DNA of 64,000 nt from an uncultured Lachnospiraceae bacterium (GTDB taxonomy: Bacteria > Bacillota > Clostridia > Lachnospirales > Lachnospiraceae): the NCBI GenBank assembly GCA_945913255.1, contig CAMEDC010000002.1:1-64000 (forward strand), written 5' to 3'. A program made the position numbers and the translations under genes. The notes under the pieces were generated by a model that had not been told where the DNA came from, did no database searches, and worked only from the letters and a program-made list of their open reading frames with translations. Numbering within the stretch: position 1 is the stretch's first letter; each line of letters starts with the position of its first letter. Below are positions 55,109 through 63,549 of the stretch, piece by piece.

Positions 55109-56731
55109 CTAACACATACTCCTATACTCCGATAAAAACAAAATTGCCAGCGCCTGTCCGTAGGGCATAGACTTCAACGCAATCTGTTTATAAAATTCCT
55201 TTGTTTCCCGTCCCATGGGCGTACCGTAGGACACCTGGTTTACCACGCCTGTATCCGAAATACAATCAAGGACGGCCGGCAGTGCCTTCTCGGCTACCTG
55301 AAGATAGGATTTTTCCAGCAGTCCGTCTCTGACTGCTTTTAAAATGCCGTATGCAAATCCACAGGTCGCACTTGCCTCCACATAGGAATCCGCATCATCC
55401 ACCAGGGTGTGCCACATACCGTTCTCCGCCTGGTATTTCTTTAGGCTCTCCGCCTGTTCCCGCAGGGTATTGACAAGCATTCTTCTGACAGGTTCACTGC
55501 ATTTACTGATAGACAGGAATTCCGGAATCGCCATGGTTATCCAGCAATTTCCTCTGCCCCAGAAGGCCTCCGCAAAATTGTTCTTCTCCTTAAATGTCCA
55601 GCCATGATACCACAGCCCTGTCACCTTATCGCACAGATATTTCTCATGAAGCAGGAACTGATACTCCGCCTCACCTGTCATCTCATCATTCTTCAGAATA
55701 CGCCCCATATTTGCCAGGAAAAGCACCGTCATATACAGAGTGTCATCCCAAAGCTCCTGTTCATTGACAGAGTCAGAAGTTTTATGTTGAAAACCACCCT
55801 CTTTTGTACGAGGGAATTCACACATAATCTCTCTTGCTGCCACCACACAGGGCTGCATATATTTCTCTTCTCCGGTATACTCCGCCAGAAAAGACATCGC
55901 CAGATAGGGGGCCGCCGTATTGACATTCAGTGCCGGAAAACCAATTGCAATCTGCCTGTCATAATATTTCTTTAAGGTATCCAGATAACTCTCTTTCTTT
56001 TCCTTTTGAAACAGCTTCCAGAGACCATAGAGGCCAACGCCCTGCGTCCACTCCCAAAACTGGTACCGGGACAGGTCATCTCCCGCCAGATTATGACTCT
56101 CCATATTTTTCAGAAACGTTTCATCCGGTTCATAAAGGATACCGGAAAAAGCTTCCACCATCTTATCAATCTTTTGTTCAAGCTTCTCCCCAAGCTTCTT
56201 TTTCTCAGCGCACTCCCGTTCCAGCCTGTCAATCAGTTCTTTCAGTTCTTCCGGTGTTTTTACTGTATAATCCGGCTGCCAGTCCGGCTCTTCAACCGCA
56301 TGGAAATAGCGGGGAGACCAATCCAGCCAGATAGAGGTAAGACCGAATCGGTTTGCTCCTGCCACATCCTTCTTTAAATTATTCCCAATCATAACAATAT
56401 GAGGTTTATCCGCATCCGTCAGTTTCATTTTCTCCATGGCAGTGCGGAACATGCTGGCTGCGGGTTTCTGCTCACCAACCACCTCAGACACGATCCATTC
56501 CTCAAAGCAGCTGCCCAGTCCGTTCTTTCGGTACACATTCTGAAAAGACTCCCACTCCCCGTCTGCCACCAGGGCAATCCGATATCCCTCTTCATGAAGC
56601 GACTTCAGAACATCGCCGGCACCGGGTATCAAGTCAGCCTCTGTCACAATCCCTCTTTCATCAAAGACCTGACTGCCTTCGTCAATAATGGTATCGCCGC
56701 TGTCCGTGAATATTATCAGGTTCTTACTCAT
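55109..56731 (-). CDS. HAD-like domain fused to GH105 unsaturated glucuronyl hydrolase
   Basis: Residues about 1-170 form a HAD-like domain: LIIFTDSGDTIIDEG, IALVADGEWESFQN, VVGEQKPAASMF and IVMIGNNLKKDVAGANRFGL. The possible nucleophile Asp and the Lys of motif III remain. The second motif I Asp is Gly, the motif II Ser/Thr is Ala, and the motif IV GD is GN, so phosphatase activity is doubtful. A charged helical linker (about 175-210) leads to a GH105 alpha/alpha barrel: EQELWDDTLYMTVLFLANMG with the WDDT motif and AFWGRGNCWITMAIPEF, where the usual RGNGW is RGNCW. GH105 removes unsaturated uronic acid residues left by lyases. No signal peptide. Confidence 0.85.
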   Translation of the reverse strand: MSKNLIIFTDSGDTIIDEGSQVFDERGIVTEADLIPGAGDVLKSLHEEGYRIALVADGEWESFQNVYRKNGLGSCFEEWIVSEVVGEQKPAASMFRTAMEKMKLTDADKPHIVMIGNNLKKDVAGANRFGLTSIWLDWSPRYFHAVEEPDWQPDYTVKTPEELKELIDRLERECAEKKKLGEKLEQKIDKMVEAFSGILYEPDETFLKNMESHNLAGDDLSRYQFWEWTQGVGLYGLWKLFQKEKKESYLDTLKKYYDRQIAIGFPALNVNTAAPYLAMSFLAEYTGEEKYMQPCVVAAREIMCEFPRTKEGGFQHKTSDSVNEQELWDDTLYMTVLFLANMGRILKNDEMTGEAEYQFLLHEKYLCDKVTGLWYHGWTFKEKNNFAEAFWGRGNCWITMAIPEFLSISKCSEPVRRMLVNTLREQAESLKKYQAENGMWHTLVDDADSYVEASATCGFAYGILKAVRDGLLEKSYLQVAEKALPAVLDCISDTGVVNQVSYGTPMGRETKEFYKQIALKSMPYGQALAILFLSEYRSMC

Positions 56732-56761
56732 TTTATCAGCACCTTTGTCATCCTTATTCTC

Positions 56762-57792
56762 TTAATTTCCGTTGTCTGCCGTCTCCTCGTAGTTGAAGCC
56801 TCTCAGCATCAACTCCTCTGCATAATGGCATGCCACATAATGTCCCGTCTCTATTTCGCGGTATTCAGGTGCCGCCTCCTTACATTTATCCTTACAATAA
56901 CGGCATCTTGTGTGGAAATAGCAGCCGCTGGGCGGATTTGCGGGATTCGGAATCTCTCCTGCAAGAGGGATTCTGTCCAGTTTAATTTCCGGGTCTGCTA
57001 CAGGAACCGCCGACATCAATGCCTCCGTGTAGGGATGTCTTGGTCTGGTAAATAAGCTCTCTGTCTCCGCATATTCTACCATTTTTCCCAGATACATCAC
57101 ACCCACTTTATCGGAAATATGTTCTACTACCGACAGATCATGTGAAATAAAGATATAGGTCAGGTTCATCTCCCTCTGCAAGTCCTTCAGAAGATTAATC
57201 ACCTGGGCCTGGATAGACACATCCAGAGCGGAAACTGCCTCATCACATACAATCACTCTGGGTTTCAGCACAAGCGCTCTTGCAATGCCGATACGCTGTC
57301 TCTGTCCACCCGAGAAGGCATGGGGATACCGCTTGAGATAGCTGACGTTTAAGCCCACCTTTGCCGCGATGTCCATCACCTTTTCTTCCATCTCTTCCTT
57401 ACTCATCTTTGGGAAATTCGCCATCAAAGGCTCCTTGATAATGTCCACAACCGTCATTCTGGGATCCAGGGAGGAATAGGGATTCTGAAAAATCATCTGA
57501 ATATCCTTCCGCAGTTCCTTCATTTTTGCCTTGTCTATGGTCAGGAAATTCACTGGCTCTCCCTCTGCCGGATAGTACATTACTTCTCCGCTCGTGGCAG
57601 GAATTGCACGCACCACGCATCGTCCCATGGTCGTTTTACCACAGCCAGACTCTCCGACAATACCGATTGTCTCACCTTCATTCACCTCAAAGCTGACATC
57701 GGACACCGCATGAACGCAAACCTTTTTGGAGGGGAAATCCTTCGTCAGATGATTGATTTCCAATATTTTTTTGCATCTTCACTTTTAGACAT
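56762..57792 (-). CDS. oppF: Oligosaccharide/oligopeptide ABC transporter ATPase OppF, A7-tract frame break near the start
   Basis: Second ATPase of an Opp-type importer. It has Walker [18 protein letters not shown], the Q-loop [15 protein letters not shown], the signature [15 protein letters not shown], Walker [15 protein letters not shown] and the OppD/F C-terminal Cys motif [14 protein letters not shown]. The best start is the ATG at 57792, which overlaps the oppD stop after GAGGAAGAGG and reads MSKSEDAKK, but after the run of seven A (57766-57772) that frame stops. One more A would give [20 protein letters not shown] in frame with the rest. The track start is a TTG at 57763 without a ribosome binding site. 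Slippage, mutation and sequence error are all possible. Confidence 0.9.
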
Positions 57793-58870
57793 CCTCTTCC
57801 TCTCCCTTCCTGTTTTCTGTTGTCTGCACACCCTGACTGCACCCTTTGCAGCCGCCTGCGCAGGCATGGCACGCCACCATATGCCCGTCTGACATTTCCG
57901 TAAGTTCCGGCTCCTTCACATTGCAGACACCTTCGATCCTCTTGTGGCATCTGTCATAGAAACCGCATCCCGGAGGCAAATTCAGTGCCAACGGAACCGT
58001 ACCTTCGATGGAAAACAATCTCTCCTGATTTTTTGTTCCAATTTTATGCACGGAACCAATCAGGCCCTGGGTATACGGGTGCATGGGATTCGCATAAATA
58101 TCCTTAACCGGAGCAATTTCCACAATCTTTCCCAGATACATGACTGCCACTCTGTCACACATGGCTGCAACAGTACCCAAATCATGGGTAATGAATAAAA
58201 TCGCCATGTTCAAATCCTTCTGCAGTTCCTTCATCAGTTCCAGAATCTGTGCCTGAATGGTAACATCAAGAGCAGTCGTAGGTTCATCGGCAATCAGAAG
58301 CTTGGGATTACATACCAGCGCCATGGCGATTAAGGCTCGCTGGAGCATACCGCCGGAAAACTCATGAGGATACTGGTCATATCTTTTTTCCGCATTGGCA
58401 ATCCCCACTTTTTTCATCATTTCCAGGGAAATTTCCTTTGACTTCTTCTTATCCTTTGTGATATGAAGTCTGGTACATTCATTAATCTGGTTCCCGATTG
58501 TATAAAGCGGCGAAAACGCCACCATGGGTTCCTGGAATACCATGGAAATCTGTTTTCCCCGAACCTCCCGGATTTCCTTTCCCTTGGGTTTTAAATCCAA
58601 CAGGTTCATCATTCCGTGGTCATTGGTGTCAAATATTATTTCGCCGGTGGTCTTGCACTTTTTGTCATTGATTCCGAGAATGGCCTTGCTGGTAAGGCTC
58701 TTTCCACAGCCGGACTCTCCTACCAATCCAAGGGTTTCACCCTTTCTGATACTGAAATTGACCCCGCGTACCGCAGTGAGCGTTCCTTCATCCAGTTCGA
58801 TATTGATTTTCAAATCTCTGACATCCAGAATCAAATCCTGTTGAGAAGATTTTTCTATTTTTTCACTCAT
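57785..58870 (-). CDS. oppD: ABC transporter ATPase OppD
   Basis: The start MSEKIEKSSQQDLILDVRDL (ATG at 58870, after GGAGAAGGGAAAAAGAT) gives 361 residues. It contains Walker [36 protein letters not shown], the signature FSGGMLQRALIAMALVC, Walker B LLIADEPTTALDVTI and the C-terminal CGFYDRCHKRIEGVC cluster that binds Fe-S or metal in this subfamily. The C-terminus is unusually Cys/Gly-rich (HACAGGCKGCSQG). It pairs with OppF to power the importer. It follows oppC by 19 bases. Confidence 0.95.
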   Translation of the reverse strand: MSEKIEKSSQQDLILDVRDLKINIELDEGTLTAVRGVNFSIRKGETLGLVGESGCGKSLTSKAILGINDKKCKTTGEIIFDTNDHGMMNLLDLKPKGKEIREVRGKQISMVFQEPMVAFSPLYTIGNQINECTRLHITKDKKKSKEISLEMMKKVGIANAEKRYDQYPHEFSGGMLQRALIAMALVCNPKLLIADEPTTALDVTIQAQILELMKELQKDLNMAILFITHDLGTVAAMCDRVAVMYLGKIVEIAPVKDIYANPMHPYTQGLIGSVHKIGTKNQERLFSIEGTVPLALNLPPGCGFYDRCHKRIEGVCNVKEPELTEMSDGHMVACHACAGGCKGCSQGVQTTENRKGEEEDV

Positions 58871-58889
58871 ATCTTTTTCCCTTCTCCGC

Positions 58890-60032
58890 TTACTTATAAG
58901 GGTCAGCTGCATCTCTGAGTCCGTCACCCAAGAAGTTGAATGCCAGAACAGTGACAACAACCGCAATCAGCGGAATCAATCTCCATGGATACTGGGCAAT
59001 ACTGGTGATATCCTGCGTTTCCTTCAACAGAACACCCCAGCTGGTAGCCGGTGCTCTCATTCCCAGTCCCAGGAAACTCATGGATGTTTCGCCGATAATC
59101 ATGCTGGGAATTCCCAGAGTCAGATTGACAATCAGATAACTCATAAACCCGGGAACCAGATGCTTTGTCATAATCTTCCAGGTGCTGACACCCGCAACCT
59201 GGGCCGCCATTACGAACTCCTCGTTTCTCAGGGAAATGAACTTTCCTCTTACTGTTCTTGCAAGTCCCGTCCACGAGATAAAGGAGATGATTACCGTTAT
59301 GTACAGGTACATTCTCGGTACCGGAATATCCGCTGGAATTGCCGCGGAAAGTGCCATCCAGAGAGGGATGGTGGGAAGCGCTGTCAACACCTCGATAATT
59401 CTCTGGATAATGGTATCAACCAGACCTCCAAAATATCCGGATATACCACCGAGTATGATACCAAGCACGAAGCTGATTGCAGTACCTGCAAAAGGAATTG
59501 TCAGGGAAATCTGGCTGCCGAACAAGATACGGGAAAACAAATCATTTCCCAGACTGTCGGCCCCGAACAGCATAATCTTCGCACCTTCTCCGCCGTTTTC
59601 ACCCTCTACTTCAAACAGATGTCTGCTGCAGGGAATGAAACCAAAAAGCTTATATTCGCGACCTTCGGCAAAGAATTTCACAAAAAATTTCTCACTGGTA
59701 TCCTCTGCCCACTCACGCTTAAACGTCTGACGATTGTTGACATAAGTCATCTTGTAGACATAAGGTCCTACAAATTTTCCATCTTCATCTTTCCAGTGTA
59801 TTTTGGTAGGCGCGCTGTTCTTATAATTACTGTCGTAGTCATCCAGTCCATAGGGAGCAACAAAGGGTGCAAACAGAGCCATCGCATAAAGGAAAACCAG
59901 CAATATGATACTGAATTTTGCAAGCTTATGATGCATCAGCTTTCTGCCCATCAGCGTCCATTGGGAAGCGAGATAATAGTCTTCATCTGATTTTTTCTTT
60001 TTCTTATGTTGGAATAACGTAGATATGCTCAT
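58890..60032 (-). CDS. oppC: ABC transporter permease OppC
   Basis: The 380-residue permease begins with the OppC N-terminal segment and a first helix (FSIILLVFLYAMALFAPFV), then an extracytoplasmic loop of about 110 residues (SAPTKIHWKDEDGKFVGPYV to FEVEGENGGEGA), then five helices and the EAA-type ATPase-contact loop (EEFVMAAQVAGVSTWKIMTK). The large loop exceeds that of ordinary dipeptide permeases and is common in systems with big substrate-binding proteins. It follows oppB by three bases. Confidence 0.94.
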   Translation of the reverse strand: MSISTLFQHKKKKKSDEDYYLASQWTLMGRKLMHHKLAKFSIILLVFLYAMALFAPFVAPYGLDDYDSNYKNSAPTKIHWKDEDGKFVGPYVYKMTYVNNRQTFKREWAEDTSEKFFVKFFAEGREYKLFGFIPCSRHLFEVEGENGGEGAKIMLFGADSLGNDLFSRILFGSQISLTIPFAGTAISFVLGIILGGISGYFGGLVDTIIQRIIEVLTALPTIPLWMALSAAIPADIPVPRMYLYITVIISFISWTGLARTVRGKFISLRNEEFVMAAQVAGVSTWKIMTKHLVPGFMSYLIVNLTLGIPSMIIGETSMSFLGLGMRAPATSWGVLLKETQDITSIAQYPWRLIPLIAVVVTVLAFNFLGDGLRDAADPYK

Positions 60033-60035
60033 AAG

Positions 60036-61034
60036 CTAACTCCTCTTCTTCTCAAAACGAATTCTGGGATCCAGCCATGCCAGCAGGATATCGGAGAGCA
60101 GCGTACCAATTACCACCAGAACTGCCTGGGTCATCAAAATCGTACCCGCAAGATAGGTATCCTGAGTTTTCAGCGCTTCATAAAGCACCGGCCCCTGAAT
60201 GGACAGATTCATAACGATTGCCGAAATTGTAGAACCGGAAAAAATGCTGGAGAGAGAACCTGCCAGTCCGCTGGCCACCGGATTCAAAGCCGCTCTCAGA
60301 CAATATTTATACACAATCGTTCTCTCGGACACGCCTTTCGCCCTGGCCGTCAATGCATACTGCTTCGCCTGTTCGTCCAGCATTTGTGCACGTACAGTAC
60401 GGATGACTCCACAGGTTCCCGCCGTACCGATAACGATTGTAGGAATTACCATACGCTGTAAAAATTCACCGAAGTTATACCAGTGAAGCCCCTCCTGCAG
60501 CATTTCCGTGGAAAACAGTCCCAGCAGCGGGTCGCCTGTCCACTTGAAGGAAAAATACATCAGGATAATCGCCAGCAAAAAATTTGGTGTTGCCATACCA
60601 AGAAATCCGATTGCTGTAAACACGTAATCGCCCACGGAATACTGGTGCAAGGCACTGTAAATACCGATTGGTATCGACACAAGATATGTAAATACCATGA
60701 TTGTCAACGAAACCGCTATGGTCAGCCAAAGCCGCTCCATAATAACGCTCCAGACAGGTCTGCCATATGCAAAGGAATAACCAAAATCACCCTTCGTGAC
60801 AATCTTTATCACCCAGTCAAAATAACGTGCCACCCAATTCTTATCAAGTCCGTACTGTGCTCTCAGAGACGCTATATCCTCCTCGGTGAAAACCTCACCT
60901 TCGGCCTGCATTCTGGCAATATAGCTTGACACGTAGTCACCTTCCGGCAGCTGCATGATAAAGAAAATCACGAAAGAAATGATAATAATGGTGGGTATGA
61001 ACATTAATATTCGTTTTCCGATATATTTCCACAT
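60036..61034 (-). CDS. oppB: ABC transporter permease OppB
   Basis: The 332-residue permease has six helices starting ILMFIPTIIIISFVIFFIMQ and the family signature with QYALTARAKGVSERTIVYKY as the ATPase-coupling loop. GDFGYSFAYGRPVWSVIMER and ALNPVASGLAGSLSSIFSGS are typical of OppB/DppB. It forms the channel with OppC. The gap to oppA carries a stem-loop. Confidence 0.95.
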   Translation of the reverse strand: MWKYIGKRILMFIPTIIIISFVIFFIMQLPEGDYVSSYIARMQAEGEVFTEEDIASLRAQYGLDKNWVARYFDWVIKIVTKGDFGYSFAYGRPVWSVIMERLWLTIAVSLTIMVFTYLVSIPIGIYSALHQYSVGDYVFTAIGFLGMATPNFLLAIILMYFSFKWTGDPLLGLFSTEMLQEGLHWYNFGEFLQRMVIPTIVIGTAGTCGVIRTVRAQMLDEQAKQYALTARAKGVSERTIVYKYCLRAALNPVASGLAGSLSSIFSGSTISAIVMNLSIQGPVLYEALKTQDTYLAGTILMTQAVLVVIGTLLSDILLAWLDPRIRFEKKRS

Positions 61035-61124
61035 GAAGTCATACTCTCCTTTTCTGAGTACAAAGAAGCAAAAAGTGCTTTACACATTGCATATTTTGCT
61101 TTTTTCTTTCAATTTTTTTGGTAA

Positions 61125-61169
61125 AGAAAGACAGATTCCTTTTTGAGAGCAAAAAGGAACTGTCTTTCT
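61125..61169 (-). terminator. Intercistronic hairpin between oppA and oppB
   Basis: AGAAAGACAG-A-TTCCTTTTT and AAAAAGGAA-CTGTCTTTCT pair around GAGAGC. On the minus strand TTTACC and, further on, an A-rich tract follow. A partial terminator or mRNA-stabilising hairpin here would let the binding protein be made in excess over the permeases, as in many importer operons. Confidence 0.75.
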
Positions 61170-61198
61170 CCTATAATTACAACCTAAATCCCGTGCTT

Positions 61199-63208
61199 CT
61201 ATTCTGCAAACCAGCAGCAATCAATGTGTGCAATGCCAAGTCCACGGTACTCATCGGAGAACATCTCCACATCAGGGAAGTTCTGAAGCTTGCTGTCAAC
61301 AGTAAACAGCGTTGCTGCAGATTCCATATAACCGATAACCCAGATGTTTTCCTCATGCAGTTTATACATCTTGTCAACAATCTCAGCCCTCTTTGCGGAA
61401 TCGGCCTCTGCCTTCAGCTGATCATACAGATTGCACAGTTCAAGCAAATCACCTGTAGGTGCAACACCTTCTGTTCCGCCGGAAGCGTACCAGGTACCAA
61501 TCTCGCCGTACCACTCTGCATAATTTCTGACAGGAACCAGGGTATCGGGTCTGAGTCCCAGACTTACTGTCTCAGCAGGAGCAACAGGGCTCAATACTGC
61601 ATCATATTCATTGGAAATAATGTTGTTGTTCAAAGTATCCTTATCCATAGTCTTATAAGTCGTCTTGATGCCGATTGCATCCCAATACTTATTCAGAACC
61701 TGATAAGTTGCATCAGCGCCGGAATCGGAATAGCTCAGAATATTGAGTACGAAATCTTTACCGTCTGCCAGATCATAGTAACCGTCTTTACCCTTTACCA
61801 TGCCAAGGCCTTCCAGTAAAGCCTCTGCAGCTGCAGGGTCATACTCGGTCCATTTGGTTGCCCAGCTCTCGCTGTAACCTAATGCGCCCTCTGCAGGAGC
61901 TGCCTGACGGCCAGACTGCCATCCATCGGAAATCAGCTTGGAATACTCGTCACGGTCAACTGCGATGGAGAGTGCCTGTCTGAATTCCTTCGTCTGGAAC
62001 AGTGCTCTGTAGTCCTCATCGGGAGCGGTCTGGTTCAGTTCCAGCTGGGATGCAGCATCCGCCCAGGAGCTGTTCGGCCACTGTACAATGCGGTATCCGA
62101 CACTTTCTGCATTCTCGGTCAGAGTCTCAATATCGTTCCAGCCTGCATCCGCAATGGTAAGTTCGCCTGCCAGAGTCTTAATCATAATCTGGCTAACATC
62201 GGAAATCTTGGTGTACTCAATCTTATCCGTATAGGGCAGCTGCTGTCCGTTCTGGTCTACCTTCCAGTAGTAAGGGTTGCGCACATATTCAAAATAATCT
62301 CCGTTTGTATCGTTCTTTCCTGCCTCAGTTGACAGTACATAAGGATTCAGAGTCGGGATGCCGGAAACATTCCAGAAATAATACCCTGTCTCCTTACCCA
62401 TGGTAGCAACATCGGCAAATCCCATTTCTTCTGCCTTCTTCTGCGCAGCATCGTCACCGATGAACTCGGGAAGAATGGTTTCCATATAATGCTTGGGCGC
62501 ATAACACCATTTTGCGTTGATACACAGCTCGTTGATGAAATTAGGCTTGGAAGCCTCAAAGCTTACCGTAAAGGTTGTATCATCCACTTTTGTAAAGGTT
62601 GCAATTGACTCGTTGCCGTCTGCATCCGTCGCTTTAAAGCAATCCCAGAGAGACTTGCCAAATGTCTCAGGCACACACATATGATCATAAAAGAAGACAC
62701 AATCCTCAGCTGTGAAAGGCTCACCGTCAGACCACTTCATACCTTCGCGGAGATGAATGGTATAAACAGTTGCATCTTCATTAACATCATACCCTTTTGC
62801 AACATTGGGTTCTACCTCACCTGCACTGTTGAAGCGGAACAGTCCCTGCTCAATGGGCTTACCGGTATTCCAGCCTGCTTTGGTAAGAGCCATTTTTATG
62901 GATCCGCCATACTGTCCTACACTGGCAACATCCTCTACCATCACATCATCTGCGCTCGGGATACGCTCCTCCACTGTGGGAAGGCTACCTGCACTTACCT
63001 GTTCCGCCAGCATGGGTGCCTCGCTGAAAGCACTCACGGGCTCTGCAGGAGTTTCGGAAGAAGCCGCCTGGCTTCCTGCCTCACTGGATGAAGCAGCAGG
63101 AGTACTTGATGCAGCCGTTTCACTGCCGCCGCATCCGGCCAGTGCCGTTACGCACATTGCTGCGGAAAGAAGAACTGCTGCAAGTTTTTTGCTTACATTC
63201 TTTTTCAT
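61199..63208 (-). CDS. oppA: Opp-type substrate-binding lipoprotein
   Basis: The 669-residue protein starts with a lipoprotein signal MKKNVSKKLAAVLLSAAMCV followed by the lipobox ALAGC, then a Ser/Ala/Glu-rich linker of about 40 residues. The SBP_bac_5 fold shows GMKWSDGEPFTAEDCVFFYD, AGWNDIETLTENAESVGYRI, FRQALSIAVDRDEYSKLIS and VLSPVAPAETVSLGLRPDTL. It is about 100 residues longer than typical peptide-binding OppA. Genomic context with GH105, GH38 and GH-like genes suggests an oligosaccharide ligand and not peptides. It is the first gene of the operon. Confidence 0.93.
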   Translation of the reverse strand: MKKNVSKKLAAVLLSAAMCVTALAGCGGSETAASSTPAASSSEAGSQAASSETPAEPVSAFSEAPMLAEQVSAGSLPTVEERIPSADDVMVEDVASVGQYGGSIKMALTKAGWNTGKPIEQGLFRFNSAGEVEPNVAKGYDVNEDATVYTIHLREGMKWSDGEPFTAEDCVFFYDHMCVPETFGKSLWDCFKATDADGNESIATFTKVDDTTFTVSFEASKPNFINELCINAKWCYAPKHYMETILPEFIGDDAAQKKAEEMGFADVATMGKETGYYFWNVSGIPTLNPYVLSTEAGKNDTNGDYFEYVRNPYYWKVDQNGQQLPYTDKIEYTKISDVSQIMIKTLAGELTIADAGWNDIETLTENAESVGYRIVQWPNSSWADAASQLELNQTAPDEDYRALFQTKEFRQALSIAVDRDEYSKLISDGWQSGRQAAPAEGALGYSESWATKWTEYDPAAAEALLEGLGMVKGKDGYYDLADGKDFVLNILSYSDSGADATYQVLNKYWDAIGIKTTYKTMDKDTLNNNIISNEYDAVLSPVAPAETVSLGLRPDTLVPVRNYAEWYGEIGTWYASGGTEGVAPTGDLLELCNLYDQLKAEADSAKRAEIVDKMYKLHEENIWVIGYMESAATLFTVDSKLQNFPDVEMFSDEYRGLGIAHIDCCWFAE

Positions 63209-63347
63209 ATTAGGAATCCTCCTTATTCATTTTGTGTTCCTCACACATATTTAGTTTCTGGTTTATGTACATTCACCGTTTCTCGGTTCCCCATGAGTCA
63301 AGATTACCAACATTCAATACCCTTTTCCACGCATCTATTGTTTTTTT

Positions 63348-63427
63348 TGCAATACATATTGCATTATTTGCTTTTATTACTTATAATTTAATTATGTCTT
63401 GCACAATATTTACGAATATTGCATCAA
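63348..63427. promoter_or_regulatory. Palindromic sites between oppA and the AraC regulator
   Basis: TGCAATA-CA-TATTGCA (63348-63363) is a perfect 7-base inverted repeat. TTGCACAATATT-TACG-AATATTGCATCAA (63399-63427) is a second, related one, and a further TGATGCAAT lies near 63463. They occupy the 340-base divergent gap and are good operator candidates for the AraC regulator. TATAAT also occurs on the plus strand near 63382. No convincing -35/-10 pair was assigned. Confidence 0.6.
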
Positions 63428-63549
63428 CATTTTGTGCTTTTTACACAATTCAGAGTGAAATTTGATGCAATGTTTACTTATCCGGAAGTTCTCGTAAAAC
63501 ATTTTTTACATTTTTTTGAACAAGAAATGCAATATAGGAGAAAAGTACT

